From: Bacillota bacterium
Lineage (GTDB): Bacteria; Bacillota_A; Clostridia; Lachnospirales; Lachnospiraceae
Direction: 5' to 3'
Assembly: GCA_023443925.1 (NCBI GenBank)
Contig: JAEZSL010000138.1
Span: forward strand, 1-7,346
Length of the DNA stretch: 7,346 nucleotides
The number at the start of each line of letters is the position of its first letter. Within the stretch, counting starts at the first letter, position 1. Positions 1 to 5,580 of this stretch are shown piece by piece. A model generated the notes under the pieces. The model searched no databases. It was given only the letters and a program-made list of their open reading frames with translations, and was not told the DNA's origin. A program made the translations under genes and the position numbers.

Positions 1-1150
1 TCATAAGCAGCAATGCCAGACAGTCCTGCCACAAATCCCTCCAGCCTCGTCCGCCTTTGCCGTAATCGTGATGGGGCAGGAACGAACAGCCATAAATTCG
101 CCGAAGCATGGGCTGAAAATTTACCCATTGCATCCAGGCATCAAAATTTTGATCTCCGGTCTTATAAGTGACATTCAGCTTGTCTTCCCAATAGAGTTTG
201 GTTGCGTTCAGAGATGCTTCCAGGGCTTTCGTTGAAAGATAAGGTTTAACCGCCGATGCCAGTTCTTCTTTTGAGGCCCCGTAACCTAATACTATTACAT
301 AAGTCTTTTCTTCCCCGGGTTGTAAAGTAACAGCCGCAAACCGGATTCCGCCAAGAGCTTCATATCCGTTTAATACGGCTCCCTCCGTTACATATCTGAC
401 AGCTTCATCTGCCAAAGCCCTGGGATTCTCAAAACTGCCGCCTTCTCCGATAAAATCCTCAGCACAGGGATAGAAGCCTAGCGGTTTTTCTCCCTCTCCG
501 GCGGCTCCGAATACACCATAGATTACCGAATTCTTTCTATGCCCTCTTTCATCAAAAGTCAGGGTGGGATTCAACAGAATTCCTTCCTTCGTTACTTCCA
601 CCCGGTGAAGCAGGGAGGTTACATGCCTGTGATCCCTGATATTATCGGCCGATCTGCCGTAAAGCGGTACGGCGGCCACCGGTGTTAACTCTAATGCTTC
701 CTCACCGCTGTTTTTAAGTGTGACCTTCATCAATTCCACCGTATCTCCGGTACTGGGTACAAAGGCTGTAATCTCAGAGGTAATACCATATTCCCTGGAA
801 ACCCTTGTAACCTTCTGCCAGAGGAAACCTGCTTCCAGAACCGTTTCTTCTTTATCAGCCGTAAAAAGGGCTGCCTCCTGTTTTGCCGATCTGCCGGTGG
901 CAGACCAGATGCCTTTACCTTTAATATTGCACCAGAAGTTTCTGGAAGCTTTACTGTTATGTAAATCTTCACTGCTTACGGGTGCTAATAAAAACGTATT
1001 CTGGTTTGTTTTGCTGTCTCCCCCAAAGGTAGGTGTAACACTTCCCATGACACCGTTTTCATTGGCAATCGGAAAATAAAGATAACTGGTCAATTCCGGA
1101 TCTGTTAACCGGAAACTGCCTTTTTCATCAGTAAACTGATAACCTTTCAT
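1..1150 (-). CDS. GH94-family glycoside phosphorylase, N-terminal part (C-terminus beyond window)
   Basis: The reverse complement gives an uninterrupted frame of 383 codons from ATG at 1150-1148 to the window edge. GH94 enzymes split a beta-glucosidic disaccharide or oligosaccharide with phosphate, releasing a sugar 1-phosphate in the cytoplasm. Seen: no signal peptide; a beta-rich first ~270 residues beginning MKGYQFTDEKGSF, with SYLYFPIANENG and TPTFGGDSK early on, matching the GH94 beta-sandwich domain; then the start of the helical barrel with FLPHHDYGKGG and GWRDLWQD (residues 369-376), the GH94 counterpart of the GFRD-x-x-QD motif of cellobiose phosphorylases. The catalytic Asp region lies beyond the edge; family members are roughly 800-900 residues. 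The start is supported by GGGAG at 1161-1157, with a promoter candidate upstream. By eye the gene is richer in G+C than the signalling operon. Substrate is uncertain: the N-terminus does not resemble the cellobiose or cellodextrin phosphorylases I remember, and a laminaribiose-type enzyme is my best guess. Family call strong, substrate weak. Confidence 0.85.
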   Translation of the reverse strand, partial: MKGYQFTDEKGSFRLTDPELTSYLYFPIANENGVMGSVTPTFGGDSKTNQNTFLLAPVSSEDLHNSKASRNFWCNIKGKGIWSATGRSAKQEAALFTADKEETVLEAGFLWQKVTRVSREYGITSEITAFVPSTGDTVELMKVTLKNSGEEALELTPVAAVPLYGRSADNIRDHRHVTSLLHRVEVTKEGILLNPTLTFDERGHRKNSVIYGVFGAAGEGEKPLGFYPCAEDFIGEGGSFENPRALADEAVRYVTEGAVLNGYEALGGIRFAAVTLQPGEEKTYVIVLGYGASKEELASAVKPYLSTKALEASLNATKLYWEDKLNVTYKTGDQNFDAWMQWVNFQPMLRRIYGCSFLPHHDYGKGGRGWRDLWQDCLALLLM

Positions 1151-1257
1151 ACCTGTCTCCCATCTACGCTTACCGCGTATTTATTTTTATGTATATACCG
1201 CTAAATTTGATATATTTTCATATTTTAAAATACAGTAACTTTCATTAATCAGCGGAC

Positions 1258-1288
1258 GCTGCAGTGAATATCGGATACAGATTGCAGC
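1258..1288. repeat. Inverted repeat in the GH94 leader (possible operator)
   Basis: GCTGCA (1258-1263) and TGCAGC (1283-1288) are perfect 6-bp arms separated by 19 bp. The arms extend by one G-T and one T-A pair when read as plus-strand RNA. A small dyad TATC-C-GATA lies in the loop on the minus strand. The site sits just downstream of the proposed GH94 -10 box, a position suited to a repressor operator or a leader hairpin. Either function is only inference. Confidence 0.3.
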
Positions 1289-1302
1289 TTCCTGATATTT
1301 CT

Positions 1303-1331
1303 ATTATAAAGAATTTTATGTAAAAAAACAA
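1303..1331 (-). promoter_or_regulatory. Probable sigma-A promoter for the GH94 gene
   Basis: On the minus strand a perfect TATAAT (1308-1303) follows TTGTTT (1331-1326) with a 17-bp spacer. The -35 box matches only the first three bases of TTGACA. TTTACA at 1324-1319 is a better -35 hexamer but lies only 10 bp from the -10 box. Transcription would start near 1296, giving a leader of about 145 nt. The -35 box lies in the T-tract arm of the terminator of the preceding operon. Confidence 0.45.
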
Positions 1332-1355
1332 CCTGATGTATTATCAGGCTGTTTT
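1325..1355 (-). terminator. Rho-independent terminator of the signalling operon
   Basis: CCTGAT (1332-1337) and ATCAGG (1343-1348) form a perfect 6-bp stem around a 5-nt loop. After one mismatch the stem continues through A/T-rich flanking pairs. On the minus strand it is followed by TTGTTTTTTT, a good U-tract. It lies about 145 bp beyond the cyclase stop codon. The A-tract and T-tract flanks could allow some bidirectional function, but all nearby genes read on the minus strand. Confidence 0.8.
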
Positions 1356-1501
1356 CTTCATACGCTATTATGTAAATGTATTAGATATTTTTTCAGCGTT
1401 TCTATATCAGGATTCAAGTATTAAGAAGCTCATATCGTATATTTGTGTATATATATCGGTATTCATGCCAGACTGAACTTGACCATTGAAATTCGATTTT
1501 A

Positions 1502-2392
1502 TTAAACAAATGCCTCTACCCTGTTTCTTCCATTCTCCTTGGCACGGTATAGGGCCTCGTCGGCATGTTTTATCATGGAGGTACAAGTCAGCTCATCTCC
1601 GCTTTTCCTATGGCATAAACCGATACTGATTGTAATATGGATGGAAGAACTTCCAATATCAAAGATATGATCTTCCACATTTTTTCTTATCCTGTCGCAA
1701 AGATTATAGGAATCCCCGGAAGAGATATTAGGCAGAACCAGACCGAACTCTTCTCCCCCGTATCTGCCCGCAATATCTCCCACTCTGACGTTGGAAACCA
1801 GTATACCGGCTAAATCTTTTAAGACAATATCTCCGGCTGCATGTCCATAGGTATCATTGGTTTTCTTAAAGAAATCAATATCCAGCATGACATAGGTAAT
1901 TTCTTCCTTGTTCCTGTCCTGTTTCATTAATTCTTTGTCCAGCAAATCGATTAAAAGTGCATGATTGTACAATGAGGTCAAGCCGTCTCTGGAGGCTTTA
2001 TCCTGGAGTTCCTCTTTTTGCTTCTCCTGCCTTAAAGCCGAAGCGACTCTTGCAATAACTTCCATCTCATCAATAGGCTTTTTGATATAATCTATGGCTC
2101 CTATTTCCAGAGCATTTCTAAGGTCCTTTCCCTCTGCTTTGGCGGTTACCATAATCACCGGTATTTCTTTTGTATCAAAATCATTTTTAAGAGCTCGGCA
2201 TACTTCAAAACCATCCATTTCGGGCATCATAATATCCAGTAATATAAGAGCCGGTTTTAAATTCTTTACCATTTCAAGTACCGGAATTCCGCTGGCGGAA
2301 GTTATTACGTCATAGTTTTCGTCTTCCAGGATATCCTTTAATAATCTGAGATTATTATTGTTATCATCCACAACTAATATTCTGCTGTTCAT
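1502..2392 (-). CDS. Response regulator with diguanylate cyclase output (REC-GGDEF, PleD-like)
   Basis: This 296-residue cytoplasmic protein should make c-di-GMP from two GTP when its receiver is phosphorylated and it dimerises. The receiver (about 3-120) has the acidic pair D9/D10, phospho-acceptor D53 in LLDIMMP, T83 and K105. A charged helical linker (118-134) leads to the GGDEF domain (135-296), which has DGLTSLYN (136-143), the metal and guanine residues in DIDFFKKTND (171-180), and the signature GGEEF (212-216), so it should be active. RVGD (203-206) lies exactly five residues before GGEEF, the position of the RxxD inhibitory site, so product feedback is expected. It has one receiver where Caulobacter PleD has two. 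The start ATG overlaps the stop of the upstream receiver gene as ATGA (2389-2392), and AGGTGA (2404-2399) is its Shine-Dalgarno site. It is the last gene of the operon. Confidence 0.95.
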   Translation of the reverse strand: MNSRILVVDDNNNNLRLLKDILEDENYDVITSASGIPVLEMVKNLKPALILLDIMMPEMDGFEVCRALKNDFDTKEIPVIMVTAKAEGKDLRNALEIGAIDYIKKPIDEMEVIARVASALRQEKQKEELQDKASRDGLTSLYNHALLIDLLDKELMKQDRNKEEITYVMLDIDFFKKTNDTYGHAAGDIVLKDLAGILVSNVRVGDIAGRYGGEEFGLVLPNISSGDSYNLCDRIRKNVEDHIFDIGSSSIHITISIGLCHRKSGDELTCTSMIKHADEALYRAKENGRNRVEAFV

Positions 2393-2763
2393 CTTATGTC
2401 ACCTAACCATTTCTCTACTTTAGCGGTAAATAATTCGTCATCGATTGGTTTTGATATGTAATCGTCAAAAATCTCCCTGAAAAGCTCTTCATCCTGAACC
2501 ATTGCATGTGCAGTGGCGGCTATAAACGGAACTCCCCAAAAGCCGGGCAATTTTTTCAATTCCTTCGTTATCGTGATACCGTCCATATCCGGCAGTGATA
2601 TATCCATTAAGACCAGATCAAATTTATAATTAACGGCTTTCTCTAAAGCAACTGCGCCGGACTCCGCACAAACCAGTTCAATCTCCCTCTCAATATCCTC
2701 CAACAATTGTTTTACTAATCTTATATTATTCAGGTTATCCTCAACCAGTAAAATTCTATGCAT
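2389..2763 (-). CDS. Single-domain response regulator (stand-alone receiver, DivK/CheY type)
   Basis: The 124 residues make up one receiver domain and nothing else. Seen: the acidic pocket E8/D9, phospho-acceptor D54 in LVLMDISLP, the switch threonine T84 in AATAHAM, and K105 followed by P106. There is no DNA-binding or enzymatic output domain, so it most likely acts by protein contact: as a phosphate carrier or sink, or by allosterically tuning the kinase or the cyclase as DivK does in Caulobacter. Its ATG overlaps the last 8 bp of the kinase gene (2756-2763), and its stop overlaps the cyclase start by 4 bp, so the three products are probably translationally coupled. AAGGAG (2779-2774), 10 nt before the ATG, supports the start. 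Which kinase receiver it works with cannot be told from sequence. Confidence 0.93.
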   Translation of the reverse strand: MHRILLVEDNLNNIRLVKQLLEDIEREIELVCAESGAVALEKAVNYKFDLVLMDISLPDMDGITITKELKKLPGFWGVPFIAATAHAMVQDEELFREIFDDYISKPIDDELFTAKVEKWLGDIR

Positions 2764-5128
2764 CCTGAAATTTCTCCTTAATTCTCTTAACTAGTGTCTC
2801 CATGGCAGTATCCATCATAACCGCTGATTTCTGAATGATAAGATTTGCCCTGTCATGAAGTTCCTCTTTTTCCTTAATTGTCAAATCTTTTGCCGTTACA
2901 ACGATAATAGGGGTATCTTTCACCGTCTCCATTTGTCTGATTTCTTCGATTACATGAAAACCATCTTTCTTCGGCATCATAATATCCAGGATCAATAGGT
3001 TAGGTTTTTTTATCGTCAATTCCTTAATAACTTCCTCGCCGTCTCTGGCCAGGCGGTACGGGATGGATTCTTCTCCTAAAAACTGTGCAATAAGGTTAAG
3101 GAAATTGTCATCATCATCACCTATCAAAACGTCAATCCCATGTTTTTTACTGATGGTTCTCATAATCGTATCGAACAGTTCCTCCTGCGTAACAGGTTTT
3201 ATCAGGTATTCATCCGCTTTCATCCGGTATGCCAGGTTTTTCTCACTAAGTACGCTTGCCATAATAACCGGTATGTTTTTCGTGATATTATTATTTTTCA
3301 AAGAAGTAAGAATTTCCCATCCGTCCTTATTGGGAAGCATGATGTCCAACAGTACCACATCCGGCATAATCTGTTGGATTTTCTCCGCTACATCTTCCTT
3401 TCCGTCCAGGGAAATGATATCAAAATCATATTCCCGCAGATACTGCTTATACAGTTTTTGTACATTAATGTCATCATCCACACATACTACTTTTCTTCGG
3501 TTTCCGTTAACTGCATCGGCAATCTTATTATCACTTTCTATGGCGGTATCTTCTATATTTTCAGGCAATATGACCGTAAAACAGCTTCCTGCTCCTGGTT
3601 TACTACTTACCTTTATCTCGCCGCCCAGCATCTCTACAAATTTTCTGGTGATGGACAACCCCAGGCCTGTTCCTCCTACCTTCCTTGTAAAGGAACCGTC
3701 TACCTGACGGAATTCATCAAATATATGATTTAAGTCTTCCTCGGATATTCCGACGCCTTCATCCTTAACACAGATATAATATAACTTATCTGCTTTATCC
3801 ACAGAAAAAACAACGGTACCTTTCTCTGAATACTTAAATGCATTGCTCAGGAGATTGATCAGTATCTGTTTCACCTTCATTCTATCACTTTTCATAGGAA
3901 TAAAACTCTCAGTATAAGTACTTTGGCGATATTCCAGATTCTGTCCCTCAGCCAGAGTTTTCGTCATATTATATACTTCTTCCATCACCCTTAGCAGATT
4001 AAAAGCTTCCGTATGTATTTCCATCTTGCCTGCTTCTATTTTGGAATAATCCAGCAGACTGTTGATTAATTCCAGAAGATGATTGGCTTCATCCCTGACA
4101 ATCATTAAATTTTCCTGCTGTATGACAGGGAGGCTGTCACTGCTTTTTTTAATTACACGGTTGGTAAAACCTATTATAGAATTAAGAGGGGTTCTCAGTT
4201 CATGAGACATATTGGCGAGAAATTGGCTTTTTAATTTGTTCGCTTCATTCACTTCCGCCATCTGCGCCTTCAAAACTTCATTCTTTACTTTTAGTTCCTC
4301 TTCTCTTTTTTGTATGGCATTCTGCATTTTATTAAAACGCTGTATTAAAATGTTTAGTTCTTTATCAGCAAACAGCCCTATCTGCTGTGTATATTTTTGG
4401 TCTGTAATATTATCCGTAGCCAATATTAACAGTTTCACCGGTTTTGATACGGTTTTAGCTGTAAATAGAGAAATGAGAATGGATAAAGCACCTGCCAGTA
4501 AACCTCCAAAAAGCATGACATAGGTGGTTTTCTGCTGGCTTTTACTAAGCTCGGTATTGCGTTGACTCAGGGTATTACGTTCCTGTCTTATAACTGCATT
4601 GAGATTAGCACGGATGGCATCCATTTCATTTTTACCGACCTGACTTTGTACTGTGGCTACTATATCTTCCATTTTCAGCAAGCCTCTGTTAACTTTGTCA
4701 CGGGCATCCAAAATCTCGGTCTGTTCCCATTCTAACCATTTTTTATATCTTAGATCTAATTCTTTCAGTTTTTCCTGCTGTAAGTTATCTTCTGCGGTCA
4801 AAGCTATCAGTTTATTATAATGGCTGGTAAAATCCGATTCTCCTTGATTAAAGGGAGCCAGAAATTCGTCACTGCCTGCAATGGCATATCCCCTGGCACC
4901 GGTCTCCATATTAAGAAGGCTTATTAGTATGGAATCCGCTTCTTCCATAATTTCATAGGATGTCAAATTCAGATCCACTGCCTTTTTCTGGTTCGCATAA
5001 TTTATGTAGGTATAAAGTAAAATTGATATCATCAAAAATATTATGATACCAAAACCCAAATATAATTTATGGCTTAATTTTAGTTTATTAAAAAACACCT
5101 TCTGCTGCGTAATTTTAAGAATATCCAT
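2756..5128 (-). CDS. Membrane-bound hybrid sensor histidine kinase (CHASE3-HAMP-HisKA-HATPase-REC-REC)
   Basis: 790 residues. TM1 (about 22-43) and TM2 (about 203-225) flank an extracytoplasmic, mainly helical domain with the CHASE3 hallmark ETGARGYAIAG (75-85). A HAMP region (about 226-280) and a coiled coil lead to HisKA, with phospho-acceptor H309 in SHELRTPLN. The ATPase domain has the N box (N425, N429), G1 DEGVGI (456-461), F box FDEF (470-473) and G2 GGTGLGLS (485-492), so it should be active. Two receivers follow: REC1 with D551-D553, D595, S625 and K644-P645; REC2 with D671-D674, D715, T745 and K767, where the usual Pro after the Lys is Ser. There is no PAS or HPt domain. It is the first gene of the operon, overlapping the next by 8 bp. 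The start at 5128 has GAGAGGAG immediately upstream, rather close to the ATG, but the next Met (33) lies inside TM1. The signal sensed is unknown. Confidence 0.95.
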   Translation of the reverse strand: MDILKITQQKVFFNKLKLSHKLYLGFGIIIFLMISILLYTYINYANQKKAVDLNLTSYEIMEEADSILISLLNMETGARGYAIAGSDEFLAPFNQGESDFTSHYNKLIALTAEDNLQQEKLKELDLRYKKWLEWEQTEILDARDKVNRGLLKMEDIVATVQSQVGKNEMDAIRANLNAVIRQERNTLSQRNTELSKSQQKTTYVMLFGGLLAGALSILISLFTAKTVSKPVKLLILATDNITDQKYTQQIGLFADKELNILIQRFNKMQNAIQKREEELKVKNEVLKAQMAEVNEANKLKSQFLANMSHELRTPLNSIIGFTNRVIKKSSDSLPVIQQENLMIVRDEANHLLELINSLLDYSKIEAGKMEIHTEAFNLLRVMEEVYNMTKTLAEGQNLEYRQSTYTESFIPMKSDRMKVKQILINLLSNAFKYSEKGTVVFSVDKADKLYYICVKDEGVGISEEDLNHIFDEFRQVDGSFTRKVGGTGLGLSITRKFVEMLGGEIKVSSKPGAGSCFTVILPENIEDTAIESDNKIADAVNGNRRKVVCVDDDINVQKLYKQYLREYDFDIISLDGKEDVAEKIQQIMPDVVLLDIMLPNKDGWEILTSLKNNNITKNIPVIMASVLSEKNLAYRMKADEYLIKPVTQEELFDTIMRTISKKHGIDVLIGDDDDNFLNLIAQFLGEESIPYRLARDGEEVIKELTIKKPNLLILDIMMPKKDGFHVIEEIRQMETVKDTPIIVVTAKDLTIKEKEELHDRANLIIQKSAVMMDTAMETLVKRIKEKFQDA

Positions 5129-5197
5129 ATTCTCCTCTCTGGTATAAGGCCTGCATTAATTGATATAAGCGCGATCAAGCCTTTAAAATATATCATA

Positions 5198-5228
5198 CAT
5201 TTATACTATAGTAAATAGCATTTATACT
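5198..5228. repeat. Direct repeat, 10 bp with 21-bp period, upstream of the kinase gene
   Basis: CATTTATACT occurs at 5198-5207 and again at 5219-5228, separated by 11 bp. The 21-bp period is close to two helical turns, so both copies face the same side of the DNA. The perfect palindrome TACTATAGTA (5204-5213) overlaps the first copy. On the minus strand each copy reads AGTATAAATG and so carries a -10-like TATAAA. The pair lies 70-100 bp before the kinase ATG. A regulator binding site is possible but unproven; chance in A+T-rich DNA is the alternative. Confidence 0.35.
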
Positions 5229-5293
5229 GTATTTGATACTGGAATTATCTGTAATCCCGGATTGTATTAATTTGTTTTTAAATGCTCCTGATT

Positions 5294-5323
5294 TATATCT
5301 GATATAGGTGTCGACAATACACC
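5294..5323. repeat. Two adjacent short inverted repeats
   Basis: TATATC-T-GATATA (5294-5306) is a 13-bp dyad, directly followed by GGTGT-(7 nt)-ACACC (5307-5323), a perfect 5-bp hairpin. They lie in the leader or promoter region of the kinase operon. Function unknown. Confidence 0.3.
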
Positions 5324-5345
5324 CAGGCTCCCTGCCAGATCGTTA

Positions 5346-5379
5346 TTATTGTAGATATAATTCCAAAATTGGACAATAA
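5346..5379. repeat. Interleaved inverted repeat
   Basis: TTATTGT (5346-5352) and ACAATAA (5373-5379) are perfect 7-bp arms. Inside them TCCAA (5362-5366) and TTGGA (5369-5373) form a second perfect dyad sharing one base with the outer arm. The element overlaps the U-tract of the adjoining terminator-like hairpin. It could be an operator or a nested RNA hairpin; no assignment is possible. Confidence 0.35.
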
Positions 5380-5404
5380 GAAAGAGACTGGCTTACCAGA
5401 CTCT
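5375..5404 (-). terminator. Terminator-like hairpin between ppk1 and the kinase operon
   Basis: On the minus strand AGAGTCTGG (5404-5396) pairs with CCAGTCTCT (5391-5383) around the loop TAAG, with a single T-T mismatch, followed by TTTCTTATT. On the plus strand there is no T-tract after the stem, so the orientation is minus. It could be a backup terminator for ppk1, the 3' end of a small RNA, or an attenuator in the leader of the kinase operon. Confidence 0.55.
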
Positions 5405-5406
5405 AG

Positions 5407-5510
5407 CGATGATGTGCTGTCACGGCAGTGACGATCTTCCAAAGGATTTATCCTTTTGCGTGTTCATGTGCCTCCCCCCGGAGGGTTATTATCGAATAGG
5501 ACTTTCCTAT
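5407..5510. ncRNA. Hairpin cluster, candidate structured RNA of unknown class
   Basis: Four short perfect hairpins lie in about 90 nt: GTCAC-GGCA-GTGAC (5419-5432), AAAGGA-TTTA-TCCTTT (5441-5456), CCTCC-CCCC-GGAGG (5471-5484) and ATAGGA-CTT-TCCTAT (5496-5510). The first three are enclosed by an outer stem, CGATGAT (5407-5413) with ATTATCG (5488-5494), giving a multibranch fold. Read as plus-strand RNA the outer stem contains one G-U pair and the first hairpin gains a U-G pair; on the minus strand both become A-C or C-A mismatches. The neighbouring terminators, however, point to minus-strand transcription. I compared it from memory with c-di-GMP, c-di-AMP, cobalamin, SAM, TPP, fluoride and other riboswitches and with 6S, SRP and RNase P RNAs and found no match. 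Confidence 0.3.
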
Positions 5511-5512
5511 AC

Positions 5513-5580
5513 AAAAAAGAAATGCAGCCAGGAGAACCGGTAGCTTGTTCCTTGGACACATTTCTATCAATGCTGCATTA
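5513..5580 (-). terminator. Probable intrinsic terminator of ppk1
   Basis: AATGCAGC and GCTGCATT (5572-5579 and 5521-5528 on the plus strand) form a perfect 8-bp stem that begins inside the ppk1 stop codon. On the minus strand it is followed by TCTTTTTT (5520-5513). The 43-nt interior holds a second hairpin (5528-5555) stacked on the outer one, with one bulge and one A-C mismatch. The long interior is unusual for a simple terminator, but the stem and U-tract are convincing. Confidence 0.6.

Larger units (their letters stand above)
1151..1501. other. Spacer between the signalling operon and the GH94 gene
   Basis: This 351-bp A+T-rich spacer holds no convincing gene. Read in the direction of transcription it contains about 145 bp of 3' untranslated sequence after the cyclase stop, the operon terminator (1325-1355), a promoter candidate for the GH94 gene (1331-1303), a leader of about 145 nt with a dyad (1258-1288), and the GH94 Shine-Dalgarno site (1161-1157). 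I saw no catabolite-repression cre site matching the Bacillus consensus. Confidence 0.8.
5129..5577. other. Structured spacer between ppk1 and the histidine kinase operon
   Basis: This is 449 bp without a convincing protein gene. From ppk1 towards the kinase it holds the ppk1 terminator (5513-5580), a hairpin cluster (5407-5510), a second terminator-like hairpin (5375-5404), an interleaved inverted repeat (5346-5379), smaller dyads (5294-5323), then an A+T-rich stretch with a 21-bp-period direct repeat (5198-5228). The operon promoter must lie here, but I found no -35/-10 pair good enough to assign; TATAAA occurs twice within the direct repeat on the minus strand. The density of short perfect inverted repeats in 5290-5580 is well above what the rest of the window shows. 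Confidence 0.7.

Noticed and set aside
730..972. Minus-strand frame of 80 codons inside the GH94 gene
   Set aside because: It is out of frame with the GH94 reading frame, which is continuous through the region and carries clear family motifs.
1407..1466. Small minus-strand ORF MNTDIYTQIYDMSFLILES after the cyclase gene
   Set aside because: There is no Shine-Dalgarno site before the ATG, the codon content reflects A+T-rich spacer, and it lies between the cyclase stop and the operon terminator.
3063..3733. Long open frames on the plus strand opposite the kinase gene (3063-3707 and 3140-3733)
   Set aside because: They lie wholly within the HATPase and receiver coding region, show low-complexity Ser/Phe/Ile-rich translations, and have no recognisable domain. 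They are antisense shadows.
5375..5510. A c-di-GMP riboswitch controlling the c-di-GMP operon
   Set aside because: The conserved GEMM-I segments (GGCAAACC, GACGCAAAGCC and the tetraloop receptor) and the class II core were not found on either strand.
5524..5540. Cobalamin-riboswitch-like box (GCAGCCAGGAGAACCGG) on the plus strand
   Set aside because: Only this short stretch resembles the B12 box. The rest of the conserved cobalamin core is absent, and no downstream gene reads in that direction.
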